DNA of 64,000 nucleotides from positions 186,001 to 250,000 of the forward strand of contig JAWKVM010000014.1 of NCBI GenBank assembly GCA_041398025.1, given 5' to 3'. Made by a program: the position numbers and the translations under genes. Positions 34,642-44,332 of the stretch are shown here, one piece after another; position 1 is the stretch's first letter, and every line of letters starts with the position of its first letter. Under the pieces are notes generated by a model. The model had not been told where the DNA came from, searched no databases, and saw nothing but the letters and a program-made list of their open reading frames with translations. This stretch comes from JANQPX01 sp041398025 (GTDB lineage Bacteria > Pseudomonadota > Alphaproteobacteria > Geminicoccales > Geminicoccaceae).

Positions 34642-35475
34642 CTAACTGCCGACTTTCAGTGTCGCGGTCAGGCCTTTCAGGGCGGCGAGCGCGCTCAGTG
34701 CAGTGATCTTGCCGGTGCGCGCGTTTTCGCCGCTCGGCACGTTTTCGATGGTCATCTCGAAGCGCGCGCTGTCCGCCTCGACGCGGATGCGGTGGACATT
34801 GCGGCTGATACCTGGGTCGGCCCAGATTTCGAGGCGCGTGCGATCCGGGCCGATGCCGGCGAGCGATAGCGCTGCCGCGACATTGACATTGGCCGGAAAG
34901 CCCCTGGCGCCTTCGCGAGCGCTGCCGTCGAAGATCTTTTTCGGTTTGGTGAGCGCCGAGACGTCGATACCGTTCTCGACCAGATAGGGCGCTCCCTCCA
35001 GGCCGGCGGGCGGCTTTCTCGTCACCATGGTGACGCTGTCGATCTCGCCCTGGGCAGCCGCGCGCACGGCATCGAGGCCGAGGAGAGCGCCGGTCGGCAC
35101 GAGGATGCGTCCGCCGTTCTTCTCGGCAAGCTCGATCAGATCGCCATGGCGAAGAAGGGCGCCGACGCTGAGCGGGAGGAAGATACGTCCCGCGCGCAGG
35201 GCAGGCTCGGCAACCTCACGAAAGACCGCGGCCGGCGCGCATTCGACGACGACATCGGCGTGATCCGCAAGCTCACCGAGCGCCAGCACAGGCACTTTTC
35301 GCCGGTAGCTCGCCATATTGACCTCGGCCTTGGCATGATCGCGCGCACTCACCGCCGCGAGCCGCAGCCCGGGCTCCCCCCGATCCAACCGCGCGGCGAC
35401 CGCCTGCCCGATCGCCCCGAACCCACCAATCGCCACCCGCAGCTCCGGCGTCGACGACCTAACGCCAGCGTTCAT
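34642..35475 (-). CDS. nadX: L-aspartate dehydrogenase
   Basis: NAD(P)-dependent enzyme that can make iminoaspartate for NAD synthesis. The N-terminal Rossmann motif is VAIGGFGAIGQAVA, with VVVECAPAAVFREVAEPAL as in the DUF108/AspDH family. The catalytic domain has LLGLDAVRAAAQG, the TRKPPAGLEGAPYL stretch and the NVNVAAALSLAGIGPDRT box. 277 aa is normal. No nadA or nadC lies next to it. Start ATG 35475, 33 bp downstream of the pyc stop on the same strand. Confidence 0.9.
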   Translation of the reverse strand: MNAGVRSSTPELRVAIGGFGAIGQAVAARLDRGEPGLRLAAVSARDHAKAEVNMASYRRKVPVLALGELADHADVVVECAPAAVFREVAEPALRAGRIFLPLSVGALLRHGDLIELAEKNGGRILVPTGALLGLDAVRAAAQGEIDSVTMVTRKPPAGLEGAPYLVENGIDVSALTKPKKIFDGSAREGARGFPANVNVAAALSLAGIGPDRTRLEIWADPGISRNVHRIRVEADSARFEMTIENVPSGENARTGKITALSALAALKGLTATLKVGS

Positions 35476-35508
35476 GCAGAGTCTCCGTCAAGTCAGGGGT
35501 CCAGTACC

Positions 35509-38500
35509 CTACTGGAGTTCGAGGAGGAGGTCTTTGGCGTCGATCTGGCTGCCGGCGTTGATGTAGAGCTTGGCGATGGTGCCGTTGCGGTCGGCGTTGA
35601 TCGCGGTTTCCATCTTCATCGCCTCGATGGTCATCAGGAGGTCGCCGGGTTTGACCTTCTGCCCTTCCTTGACCGCGAGCGTGGCCACCATGCCGGGCAT
35701 GGGGGCGGCGAGATGGGCGGGGTTGGCGGCATCGGCCTTGGGATGGCGAACGGTCGCCGCCGCCTTCTGCTTGTCGCTGACGCGCGCGACCCTGGGCTGG
35801 CCATTGACCTCGAAGAACACGCGCACCTGGCCCTCGTCATCGGGTTCGCCGATCGCGACCGCGCGGATCATCATGGTTTTGCCCGGCTCCAGATCGACCG
35901 AGATCTCGTCGCCCGGCGCCATGCCGTAGAAATAGACGGGCGTCGGCAGGACGGCGATTGGCCCGTAGGTGGCGCGGCTCCTGGCGTAGTCGACGAACAC
36001 TTTCGGGTACATCAGATAGGAGCAGAGCTCCTCGTCGGTGATCTCGCGCCCGACCTCTTCTTCCGCCTGCTTCTTCAGCTTCGCCAGGTCAGCCGGCTTC
36101 ATGGTCTCGCCGGCGCGTTTGGCGAGCGGCTTTTCGCCTTTCAGCACCTTCTTCTGCAGCGCCTTGGGAAAGCCGCCCGGCGGCTGGCCGATGTCGCCGC
36201 GGAAAAAGCCGACCACGGATTCGGGAAAGGCGACGTCCTTCTTGGGGTTCTCGACGTCTTTGCAGGTGAGGCCGCCTGCGACCATGGAAAGCGCCATGTC
36301 GCCGACGATCTTCGAGGACGGCGTCACCTTGATGACGTCGCCGAACATCATGTTGACGTCGGCATAGGCCTTGGCGACCTCGTGCCAGCGGCCTTCCAGG
36401 CCCATGGCGCGCGCCTGCTCCTTGAGATTGGTGAACTGGCCGCCCGGCATCTCGTGCAGATAGATCTCGGAGGAGCCGGCGCGCATGTCGGATTCGAAGG
36501 CGGCATATTGGAAACGCACGGACTCCCAATAGTCGGAAAAGGCGCGGATGTCAGCGGGATCGAGGCCGGTCGCGCGCTTGTTGCGGGCCAGTGCCGCGAC
36601 CACCGCGCCGAGATTGGGCTGCGAGGTCAGGCCGGAGAGGCTGTCCATCGCGAGGTCGACCGCATCCGCCCCCGCTTCGGCCGCGGCCAGCACCGAGGCC
36701 GCGGCGATGCCGCTGGCGTCATGGGTGTGAAAGTGGAGAGGCAGACCCGTTTCGCGCTTGATCGCCTTCACCAGGGTCGCGGCGGCATCCGGCTTGCAGA
36801 CACCGGCCATGTCCTTGATGCCGATGATATGCGCCCCCGTCGCCTTCAGATCCCGCGCCATCTTCAGATAGTAGTCGAGATCGTATTTCTTGCGCTTGGG
36901 GTCGAACATGTCTCCGGTGTAGCAGATCGAGGCTTCGCACAGCCTGCCGGTCTCAAGCACGGTCTCGATCGAGACCTTCATGTTCTCGACCCAGTTGAGC
37001 GCATCGAAGATCCGGAAGAGGTCGATGCCGCTGTCCGCCGCCTGCTTGGTGAAGGCGCGCACGACATTGTCGGGATAGCTGGTGTAGCCGACACCGTTGG
37101 AGCCGCGGAACAGCATCTGCAAGAGGATGTTGGGCATGGCCGCGCGCAGCTCGCGCAGGCGATCCCAGGGGCATTCCTGGAGAAAGCGCATCGACACGTC
37201 GAAGGTGGCGCCGCCCCAGCACTCCATGCTGAACATGGTCGGCAGGTTGGCGGCATAGCTCTTGGCGACCGCGATCATGTCGTAGCTGCGCATGCGCGTC
37301 GCGAGCAGCGACTGATGGGCGTCGCGCATGGTGGTATCGGTGATCAGCAGGCGTTTTTCCTTCTTCATCCATTCGGCAAACGCCTTCGGACCGATCTCGT
37401 CCAGCAGCTGCTTGGTGCCGGCCTGCGGTTTGTCCGACCTCGGCTTCGGCGGGACGGGCTTGAGCGCGTGCGCCGGCGGACGCTGGCGGTCCTTGACCTC
37501 GGGATGGCCGTTGACCGTGACCTCGGCGAGATAGGTGAGCAGGCGGGTGGCGCGATCCCGTCTCGGCGCGAAGTCGAACAGCTCCCCATGCTGATCGATG
37601 AAGCGGGTCGTGTACTCCGCCGCCTTGAAGGTCGGGTGCGCGATCAGATTCTCGACGAAGGCGAGGTTGGTCGCGACACCGCGAATGCGGAATTCGCGAA
37701 GGGCCCGGTCCATGCGCGCGATCGCCTCGTCCGGGCCCGGTGCCCAGGCCGTGACCTTTTCCAGGAGGCTGTCGTAGTAGCGGGTGATCACTGCACCGGA
37801 ATAGGCGGTGCCGCCGTCCAGCCGGATGCCGAAGCCGGTGGCGCCGCGATAGGCGGTGATGCGGCCGTAATCCGGGATGAAGTTGTTGAGCGGATCCTCG
37901 GTGGTGATACGGCATTGCAGGGCATGGCCGTTCAGCCTGATCGCATGCTGCGGCGGGACGCCGGTCTCCTCGATCTGACCGATGCGCCCGCCCTCGGCGA
38001 TGCGGATCTGCGCCTTCACGATGTCGATGCCGGTCACCTCCTCGGTGACGGTGTGCTCGACCTGGATGCGTGGATTGACCTCGATGAAGTAGAAGGCGCC
38101 GGTATCGACGTCCTCGAGAAATTCCACGGTGCCGGCGCATTCGTAGCTGGCCTCGCGCATGATCTTGAGCGCGAGCTCGCAAAGCTCGCCGCGCCGGCCC
38201 TCGTCGAGCTGCGGGGCAGGGGCACGCTCGACCACCTTCTGATTGCGCCGCTGCACGCTGCAGTCGCGCTCGAACAGATGCACGATATGACCGTGCTGGT
38301 CGCCCAGGATCTGCACTTCCAGATGACGCGCGCGGGTGACCAGCTTTTCCAGATAGACGTCGCCCCTACCGAAGGCGGCTTCCGCCTCGCGCGAACCCGC
38401 GCGCACGCTCTCGATCAGATCCTTCTTGTCGTGGATCGGACGCATGCCGCGGCCGCCGCCGCCCCAGCTCGCCTTGAGCATCAGCGGATAGCCGATCTCG

Positions 38501-38955
38501 TCCGCGAGCTTCTGAACGGCCTTGGGATCAGACGGCAGAATGCCGGTCGCCGGCACCACGGGCACGCCCGCCTCGACCGCGACGTTGCGCGCACTCACCT
38601 TGTCGCCGAGGAGGCGCATGGTCTCGGGCTTCGGGCCGATGAAGGTGATGCCGGCCGCGGCGCAAGCCTCGGCGAGGTCCGGGTTCTCCGAGAGCAGGCC
38701 GTAGCCGGGATGCAGGGCGTCGGCGCCTGATATCTTCGCGATGCGGATGATGTCGGGGATATCCAGATAGGCCTTGACCGGGCCGAGGCCTTCGCCGACC
38801 TGATAGGCCTCGTCGGATTTGAAGCGATGCAGCGAGAGCTTGTCTTCTTCGGCGTAGATCGCGACCGTGCGCTTGCCGAGCTCGTTGGCAGCGCGCAGCA
38901 CGCGTATCGCGATTTCGCCGCGATTGGCAACCAGCAGCTTTTTGAACGTCTCCAT
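35509..38955 (-). CDS. pyc: Pyruvate carboxylase
   Basis: Biotin enzyme that makes oxaloacetate from pyruvate, bicarbonate and ATP. It is a single 1148-aa chain with biotin carboxylase (1-450; KKLLVANRGEIAIRVLRAA, GGGGRGMR ATP loop, EVNPRIQVEHTVTEE), carboxyltransferase (about 530-810; DTTMRDAHQSLLATRMR, then the HFHTHDASG metal site), a PYC/OADA domain, and a C-terminal biotinyl domain with EAMKMETAI carrying the biotinylated Lys. ATG 38955 has AGGGG upstream and gives the standard length; the frame extends to 39024 without support. Confidence 0.97.
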   Translation of the reverse strand: METFKKLLVANRGEIAIRVLRAANELGKRTVAIYAEEDKLSLHRFKSDEAYQVGEGLGPVKAYLDIPDIIRIAKISGADALHPGYGLLSENPDLAEACAAAGITFIGPKPETMRLLGDKVSARNVAVEAGVPVVPATGILPSDPKAVQKLADEIGYPLMLKASWGGGGRGMRPIHDKKDLIESVRAGSREAEAAFGRGDVYLEKLVTRARHLEVQILGDQHGHIVHLFERDCSVQRRNQKVVERAPAPQLDEGRRGELCELALKIMREASYECAGTVEFLEDVDTGAFYFIEVNPRIQVEHTVTEEVTGIDIVKAQIRIAEGGRIGQIEETGVPPQHAIRLNGHALQCRITTEDPLNNFIPDYGRITAYRGATGFGIRLDGGTAYSGAVITRYYDSLLEKVTAWAPGPDEAIARMDRALREFRIRGVATNLAFVENLIAHPTFKAAEYTTRFIDQHGELFDFAPRRDRATRLLTYLAEVTVNGHPEVKDRQRPPAHALKPVPPKPRSDKPQAGTKQLLDEIGPKAFAEWMKKEKRLLITDTTMRDAHQSLLATRMRSYDMIAVAKSYAANLPTMFSMECWGGATFDVSMRFLQECPWDRLRELRAAMPNILLQMLFRGSNGVGYTSYPDNVVRAFTKQAADSGIDLFRIFDALNWVENMKVSIETVLETGRLCEASICYTGDMFDPKRKKYDLDYYLKMARDLKATGAHIIGIKDMAGVCKPDAAATLVKAIKRETGLPLHFHTHDASGIAAASVLAAAEAGADAVDLAMDSLSGLTSQPNLGAVVAALARNKRATGLDPADIRAFSDYWESVRFQYAAFESDMRAGSSEIYLHEMPGGQFTNLKEQARAMGLEGRWHEVAKAYADVNMMFGDVIKVTPSSKIVGDMALSMVAGGLTCKDVENPKKDVAFPESVVGFFRGDIGQPPGGFPKALQKKVLKGEKPLAKRAGETMKPADLAKLKKQAEEEVGREITDEELCSYLMYPKVFVDYARSRATYGPIAVLPTPVYFYGMAPGDEISVDLEPGKTMMIRAVAIGEPDDEGQVRVFFEVNGQPRVARVSDKQKAAATVRHPKADAANPAHLAAPMPGMVATLAVKEGQKVKPGDLLMTIEAMKMETAINADRNGTIAKLYINAGSQIDAKDLLLELQ

Positions 38956-39210
38956 ACCGGCCCCTGTCATCAAGCCGATCTCCCCGCAAACCGATCGGCA
39001 GATAGGTGATGTTGCGCTGCACAACGATCAGCACAGACTCGATTCGACAAAAACGCAAGAGCGATCAGAGCGCACTCCGCCAATCGGCGCGCATTAAAAT
39101 TGTTACGTCATTCAAATCGCTTGAAATGCACCGAATCGTCGTGATGACGACAGCCGTCATGATGCGTGGCGGCGCCTTCCGCGGCTTCTGTCGGCGTCGA
39201 ATTGCCGGCG

Positions 39211-40239
39211 TCAGGCGGCCTGGAGGAACTGGCGATACCAGGGCATGGCGGTCTGGATGCCGTCGGCCACCTCATGACTCGGCGCATAGCCGAGCAGCCG
39301 CTTCGCCTTGCCGATATCGGCCTGCGAATGGCGCACGTCGCCGGCACGGAAGTCGCGGTAGATCGGATCGGCGTCAACCTCCGCGCCGAGATCGGCGAGC
39401 GAGGTCTGGATCATGCGGTAAAGCTCGTTCAGCGACGTGCGGTCGCCGACGCCGACATTGTAGACCTCGTTCCTGGCCTCCTTGCCGGCGAGCGCCGCCA
39501 GAATGTTGGCCTGCACGACATTGTCGATATAGCAGAAGTCCCGGCTGGTCTCGCCGTCGCCGTTGATATGCACGGGCTCGCGGCGCAGCATCGCCGAAAT
39601 CCATTTCGGGATCACCGCGGCATAGGCGCCGTCCGGGTCCTGGCGCCGGCCGAACACGTTGAAATAGCGAAGGCCGACCGAGGAGAAGCCATAGGCGCGG
39701 GCGAACACGTCGGCATAGAGCTCGTCGACATATTTGGTGACCGCATAGGGTGAGAGCGGCTTGCCGATGCGGTCCTCGACCTTGGGCAGCGCCTCGTGAT
39801 CGCCATAGGTCGACGAGGAGGCGGCGTAGACGAAATTGGAGACACCTTCGTCGCGGGCGGCGACCAGCATGTTCAGAAAACCGCCGACATTCACCGAATC
39901 GGTGGTCAGCGGATCCTCGATTGAGCGCGGCACCGAGCCGAGGGCGGCCTGGTGCAGCACGTAGTCGGCATCGGCGACCGCGCGCCGGCAGGTGTCGATC
40001 TGCCGGATATCGCCGTCGAACATGCGAAAACGCTGCCGAAACGCCGGGCCGACCATCGCCTCGACATCCACCAGATTATGCCGGTGACCGGTCGAGAAGT
40101 CGTCGAGCCCGACGACGATCTGACCGAGATTGAGCAGGGTCTCCACCAGATTCGAGCCGATGAACCCGGCGGCTCCGGTGACCAGCCAGCTCTTCGGGCT
40201 CTGCTGAAGGCTGGTCTTGGCTTCTTCAAATCGCGTCAT
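39211..40239 (-). CDS. NAD-dependent sugar epimerase (WbpP/TviC-like UDP-GlcNAc 4-epimerase family)
   Basis: Short-chain epimerase of 342 aa. NAD motif is VTGAAGFIGSNL; catalytic Ser in ASSSTYGDHE and the Tyr-x3-Lys pair in SPYAVTKYVDE. LGSVPRSIEDPLTTDSVN and RYFNVFGRRQDPDGAYAAVIPKWI are typical of WbpP/WbgU enzymes acting on UDP-GlcNAc or UDP-GalNAc for surface polysaccharides. Substrate assignment is by family. ATG 40239 has GAGG directly adjacent, so the true start may be the upstream TTG 40254. No other polysaccharide gene is adjacent. Confidence 0.87.
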   Translation of the reverse strand: MTRFEEAKTSLQQSPKSWLVTGAAGFIGSNLVETLLNLGQIVVGLDDFSTGHRHNLVDVEAMVGPAFRQRFRMFDGDIRQIDTCRRAVADADYVLHQAALGSVPRSIEDPLTTDSVNVGGFLNMLVAARDEGVSNFVYAASSSTYGDHEALPKVEDRIGKPLSPYAVTKYVDELYADVFARAYGFSSVGLRYFNVFGRRQDPDGAYAAVIPKWISAMLRREPVHINGDGETSRDFCYIDNVVQANILAALAGKEARNEVYNVGVGDRTSLNELYRMIQTSLADLGAEVDADPIYRDFRAGDVRHSQADIGKAKRLLGYAPSHEVADGIQTAMPWYRQFLQAA

Positions 40240-40371
40240 CCTCAAGGCGTTCAACTCCGACGGGCCAGCGCAAGGCTCCAGCCGTTACATCAGGTTTGCC
40301 AGCTACTTACAAGTTCCGGCGCGGCGAGCCAAGGGGAAATGGCACCGGCCCTCGAAGCGCCGCTTCCCTCG

Positions 40372-41373
40372 TCAGTTAGGTTTGCGCTCCATGCCCACCT
40401 TATGGTTGATGAATGCCGTGGTGTAGACATCGGAAATGTCGAGATCCTGCGGGTAAATCCCGGCCTCCTTGGCAAAGGCGAGAAACCTGTTCCAGCGCTC
40501 CTCCGTCATCGCGCCGATGCCGAGCGTCTCGCTGTCCCCGGAATCGACGATGCCATAGGCCCTCATCGTCTCGATCGCAAAAGCGATCTTGTCGTCGGTC
40601 ATGTCCGGATTGTCTGCCTTGATCAGGGCGTTGCCCGGCGACGGGTCGCCATAGAGATAGTCGTACCAGCCAATGATCGAGGCATCGACGAAGCGCTGCA
40701 CCAGATCCGGGTCGTCTTCGGCGGTCGCGCGCATGGTCTCGATCAGGGTCGAGTAGCTCTGGTAGCCGTGATCGGCGAGGAGAAACACCACGGGCTCGAA
40801 CCCTGCCTCCTTCTTCACCGCATAGGGCTCGGAGGTGACGTAGCCCTGCTGGATCGCCTGCGGGTCGGCGAGAAACGGGGCCGAGTTGAAGCGGTAGGGA
40901 CGGATCTGCTCGTCGCTGTAGCCATAGGTGGCCTTCAGCCACTGCCAGACCGTCTGGCGCACCAGGTCCGAGATCATGATCGGCTTGCCGACGAGATCCT
41001 CGAGCCGGTCGTTGCCGACATCGGGATGCGCCATCAGGATCTGCGGCTCCTTTTGGAACATCGCCGCGACCATGACCGTCGGGATGTCGTTCTCGGCATT
41101 GTTGAAGGCGGAGAACATGTTGCCCGCCATGTAGAAGTCGATCTTGCCGGCGAGCATGAGCTGGCGGTGATTGACCTGCGGCCCGCCCGGACGGATGGTG
41201 ACGTCGAGCCCGTGCTTTTCGTAGATGCCGGCGGCGACGGCCTGATAGAAGCCGCCATGCTCGGCCTGCGCCTTCCAATTGGTGCCGAAGGTGACCTGAT
41301 CCAGGGCGCCGGCAGCGCCGGGCAAGACCAGGAATGCCAGCAGACCGGCAAGCAGACTCTTGAAGCGGATCAT
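40372..41373 (-). CDS. NMT1/THI5-type ABC transporter substrate-binding protein, orphan
   Basis: Periplasmic binding protein of 333 aa: signal peptide (LLAGLLAFLVLPGAAGA), then QVTFGTNWKAQAEHGGFYQAVAAG, which is the N-terminal signature of binders in the NitT/TauT and pyrimidine-precursor group; IRPGGPQVNHRQLMLAGKIDF and QGYVTSEPYAVKKEAG follow. Likely ligands are small heterocycles or sulfonates; not decidable. AAGGAG precedes ATG 41373. No permease or ATPase gene adjoins it. Divergent from a phosphoesterase gene. Confidence 0.87.
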   Translation of the reverse strand: MIRFKSLLAGLLAFLVLPGAAGALDQVTFGTNWKAQAEHGGFYQAVAAGIYEKHGLDVTIRPGGPQVNHRQLMLAGKIDFYMAGNMFSAFNNAENDIPTVMVAAMFQKEPQILMAHPDVGNDRLEDLVGKPIMISDLVRQTVWQWLKATYGYSDEQIRPYRFNSAPFLADPQAIQQGYVTSEPYAVKKEAGFEPVVFLLADHGYQSYSTLIETMRATAEDDPDLVQRFVDASIIGWYDYLYGDPSPGNALIKADNPDMTDDKIAFAIETMRAYGIVDSGDSETLGIGAMTEERWNRFLAFAKEAGIYPQDLDISDVYTTAFINHKVGMERKPN

Positions 41374-41496
41374 GGTCGTGTCTCCTTCGAGCGGCCGACT
41401 TGGCCCGTGTCGCCGTCTTGTGGTCAGGGAGGGATAGAAGCAGGATTCGTACCAGCCATCACCCGGACCTAACCGCGAACCAGGGAACGCCAAGCG

Positions 41497-42330
41497 ATGC
41501 TCATCGTCCAGATCTCCGACCTGCACTACTTGCGCAAAGGCGTCCTTTCCTTCGGCAAGGTGGACACCCATGGGCATATGGAGCGGGCGCTCGCCGCGAT
41601 CAAGGCGCTTACACCGGCGCCCGACATGGTGCTGATCAGCGGGGATCTCACCAATGACGGCGATCTCGGGACCTACCGGGTCCTGGCCGACATGCTGAGT
41701 GAGCTTGGTCTGCCGATCTACCCGATTCCCGGCAATCACGACGACCGCGAGCTGATCCGCGCCGCCTTTCCCATGATTCAGGCGCTGTCGGCGGAAGGAC
41801 CGCTTTGCTACGCGCTCGAGCCTTTTCCGGTCAGGATCATCGCGCTCGACAGCTCCGTGGACGGCAAGCCCTATGGCCGGCTCGGCGAGGAGCAGCTCGA
41901 CTGGCTGTCCCGAACGCTCGAGGCCGACCGGCAGAAACCCACGCTGGTGATGCTGCATCACCCGCCCTTCAGGACCGGGATCGGCCATATGGACTGGTCG
42001 ATGCTGCGCGACAGCGACGCGCTCGCTGCGCTCGCCCGCCAGCATCCGCAGATCGAGCGCGTGCTCTGCGGCCATGTCCACCGCGCGGTGCAGACCCGCT
42101 TTGCCGGCACTATCGCCCAGATCGGACCGGGCACCGCCCACCAGGTCAAGCTCGTTCTCGGCGAGGGCAGGGGGCCCTGGACCATGGAGCCGCCCGGTTT
42201 CCTTCTGCATCGCTGGAGCGAGGAGGACGGTCTGATCAGCCACCAGGTGTCGATCGGCGACTTCTCGCCGGAGGGCAGCTTTGGCGACGCGCATACAGGA
42301 GCGCCGCTCGACGAGAGCTCGAAAAGCTGA
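41497..42330 (+). CDS. CpdA-like metallophosphoesterase
   Basis: Binuclear metal phosphodiesterase, 277 aa. All ligands of the class III phosphodiesterase core are present: QISDLHY, ISGDLTNDGD, PIPGNHDDRE, MLHHPPF and LCGHVHRAV. Relatives hydrolyse cAMP or glycerophosphodiesters. No neighbouring gene decides between these. The start at ATG 41497 follows a moderate AGGGAACGCCAAGCG. Confidence 0.9.
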   Translation: MLIVQISDLHYLRKGVLSFGKVDTHGHMERALAAIKALTPAPDMVLISGDLTNDGDLGTYRVLADMLSELGLPIYPIPGNHDDRELIRAAFPMIQALSAEGPLCYALEPFPVRIIALDSSVDGKPYGRLGEEQLDWLSRTLEADRQKPTLVMLHHPPFRTGIGHMDWSMLRDSDALAALARQHPQIERVLCGHVHRAVQTRFAGTIAQIGPGTAHQVKLVLGEGRGPWTMEPPGFLLHRWSEEDGLISHQVSIGDFSPEGSFGDAHTGAPLDESSKS

Positions 42331-42358
42331 AGACAGCCTGCGATCGCTCCGACGAACT

Positions 42359-42556
42359 TCAGTCGCCGACCGAATAGGTCCCCGACAGAAAAAAATCCCA
42401 GAGCGCCCAGCCGAGCGCTGCCGCAGCCATCCAGCACCACATGCTGCCAGGGTCCGACCAGAGCTCGAAACCGAGCCAGAGCGAGCAGAAGACCGTGACG
42501 CCGATGCGGCGCCCTACCGGCTGAAGCCAGGGATGAGGATCGCTTTTCAAGACCAT
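42359..42556 (-). CDS. Small membrane protein, 65 aa
   Basis: Two hydrophobic stretches (residues about 17-33 and 38-56) rich in Trp, preceded by a short basic N-terminus (VGRRIGV). The ending SGTYSVGD is polar. The pattern resembles short conserved membrane proteins of alphaproteobacteria, but I do not recognise the family, and there is no ribosome site at the ATG. Confidence 0.5.
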   Translation of the reverse strand: MVLKSDPHPWLQPVGRRIGVTVFCSLWLGFELWSDPGSMWCWMAAAALGWALWDFFLSGTYSVGD

Positions 42557-42737
42557 GACGGCGTCACACTAGCTGCTGCTGCCCGGGCTTGCATCACCTC
42601 TTTGACCCGGCCCCGCGGCGCGACTGGTGCCCTTGCCTCGGACACATGACGAAAAAGCCGCCGGCAATCGGTAATCGATGCGATTTTGTGAAGCTCGGTT
42701 AACCCTAACTTAAAACTTTGGGCGCAAGATCCGCGTC

Positions 42738-42965
42738 ATGAGCACACCAGATAATTGCAAACCTTCCTGCGCCGTGGATGCCGAGCTGTTCGACAGCTTG
42801 GAGGACGCGATCGCCTTTGTCGCCGAATGCGGCGGCGGCAAGGTGCATACCGAGCTGGTCGGCAGCCTGCTCGCGGAAATCATTGCGGTGCCGTCGAGCG
42901 TCGAGCTGGTTCCACCGCGCGGCACGATCATGAAGCCCCTGGAGGACGAACCGCCGGAAAGCTGA
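42738..42965 (+). CDS. Hypothetical acidic protein, 75 aa
   Basis: Not recognised. An acidic protein with two early Cys residues (CKPSC), a helical middle (FDSLEDAIAFVAECGGGKV) and a Pro-rich end. It follows an AT-rich stretch (TTAACCCTAACTTAAAAC) that could be its promoter. Support is only the clean short frame and its spacing, so it may not be a gene. Confidence 0.4.
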   Translation: MSTPDNCKPSCAVDAELFDSLEDAIAFVAECGGGKVHTELVGSLLAEIIAVPSSVELVPPRGTIMKPLEDEPPES

Positions 42966-42977
42966 CGCCGACACACT

Positions 42978-43011
42978 CTCTCAGGGCAGGCTTGCTCTCA
43001 GGGCAGGCTTG
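42978..43011. repeat. Tandem duplication of 17 bp
   Basis: CTCTCAGGGCAGGCTTG occurs twice in a row, head to tail and identical, in the gap before the peptidoglycan-binding gene. Probably a recent slippage event. Confidence 0.85.
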
Positions 43012-43089
43012 TGACCAGACGCTGTTGGCCATCCCGCCGCGGCGGCCGCCGGCTCGTTCTGACCGAGCCACGGTCGCGAAGCGGGAAGG

Positions 43090-44217
43090 TCAGCTTTCGG
43101 CAGCCTGCAGCGGCTCGAAGGTGTTGAACATGATCACCGCGAAGGGCGACCAGAGGTCCCGCCACTCCGTCGGGTAGCTCAAGCGTGCGCGGATGATGCG
43201 ATCGCCGTTGAGGCGGGCGGTATCATAGATGATGCGTCCCTCCTCGATCAGACCGGCGACGACGAACCAGTCGTCGCGCTTGCGTCGATACTGGACGTCA
43301 TATTGGGTCACGAGCCCTTCATAGAGGACCGAGAGGTCGTCGGCGCTTTGTGTGTCGCCTTCGTCGGATACCGTCAGGAGAAGTTCGCCTTTGCCGTCTT
43401 TCGAAACATAGCGCTGACCCGTCTCGGTGGGGCCGCCGGATGACAGCAGGCCGCTCGGATAGCTGACCCGATAGCCGTTCTGCCGGTCCTCGATGGTGGT
43501 CATGCCGTAACGCGCACGCAGAAGATCGGCCTCCTTGAGCAGGGCCGCCTCCTGTTCTTCGGTGAGCCTGCCGGTCTGCTCGAGGCCCTGGCGCGCCTGA
43601 TAGACGTTGATCGCCGCGATCGTGCGTCGCCCGAAATCGCCGTCGATCAGCGCGTTGTAGCCGGCGAGATAGACCAGGGCCTCCTGGATCTGGCGCTTGC
43701 CGTCAAGCCAGCGGCTTGCGCTGTCGACATAGGTCCCGTTGGACTCGGCCTCGGTCTCGGGTTGGCGAACGATGCCATTGGCTTCATCGAGACGGGCCTG
43801 GAGATCGGCGAGCTCGGTATTGATCTCCGGGAGACGGGCATTGACCTCCGCGACCTCGTCGTCGATCTCCCGCAGCCGTTTCTCGATGACGCCGATATGC
43901 CGCTTTTCGGCCTCCGTGCCGTTCGAGGGACCGCTGAGCAGCCGGCGGCGTTCCTGATCGAGCTCGGAGGCTTCCGTTGTCAATCGAGCGTGCAGAAGCT
44001 TCGCTTCCTGCAGCTCGTTCTCGACCAGGTTGACGAGCAGCTTCAATCGCATCTTGCCGCGATCGATTGTCTCGCTGCTGCCGCCTTCGCTGTCCGCCGC
44101 TTCGGTCTTGCCCGCCGTGGCCGGTTGAGCCAGCACATGGACCGAAGGGCCGATCAGACCGGCAGTGAGCAGTAGTCCGTAGATGCCAAAGCGCTTGAGC
44201 GCGTTTGCCGACGTCAT
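43090..44217 (-). CDS. Exported coiled-coil protein with peptidoglycan-binding domain
   Basis: 375 aa. A signal peptide (GIYGLLLTAGLIGPSVHVLA) is followed by a long heptad-like region (about 50-165; repeated Glu/Leu/Arg as in LREIDDEVAEVNARLPEI). Next is a PG_binding_1-type domain (about 175-240; YNALIDGDFGRRTIAAINVYQ) and a C-terminal beta-rich domain (YDVQYRRKRDDWFVVAG) of unknown type. GAGGA precedes ATG 44217. Probably anchors to the cell wall. Confidence 0.8.
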   Translation of the reverse strand: MTSANALKRFGIYGLLLTAGLIGPSVHVLAQPATAGKTEAADSEGGSSETIDRGKMRLKLLVNLVENELQEAKLLHARLTTEASELDQERRRLLSGPSNGTEAEKRHIGVIEKRLREIDDEVAEVNARLPEINTELADLQARLDEANGIVRQPETEAESNGTYVDSASRWLDGKRQIQEALVYLAGYNALIDGDFGRRTIAAINVYQARQGLEQTGRLTEEQEAALLKEADLLRARYGMTTIEDRQNGYRVSYPSGLLSSGGPTETGQRYVSKDGKGELLLTVSDEGDTQSADDLSVLYEGLVTQYDVQYRRKRDDWFVVAGLIEEGRIIYDTARLNGDRIIRARLSYPTEWRDLWSPFAVIMFNTFEPLQAAES

Positions 44218-44332
44218 TCTCGATTCCTCAGACTGACTTTGGCCATGGGTCAGAGAGCACCCTTCATGATCGATAACGAACGCACATGAAAAGCCTTTCT
44301 CGATCTCCCCGATAAAATTGTTCCTACGCCTT

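Noticed and set aside
35146..38730. A 1194-codon open frame opposite to pyruvate carboxylase
   Set aside because: It is a shadow of the pyc gene on the other strand in high-GC DNA. Its translation has no family motif and pyc is intact.
41374..42294. In-frame extension of the NMT1-type binding protein gene to 640 codons
   Set aside because: It runs opposite to the phosphoesterase gene. The signal peptide and AAGGAG site fix the start at 41373.
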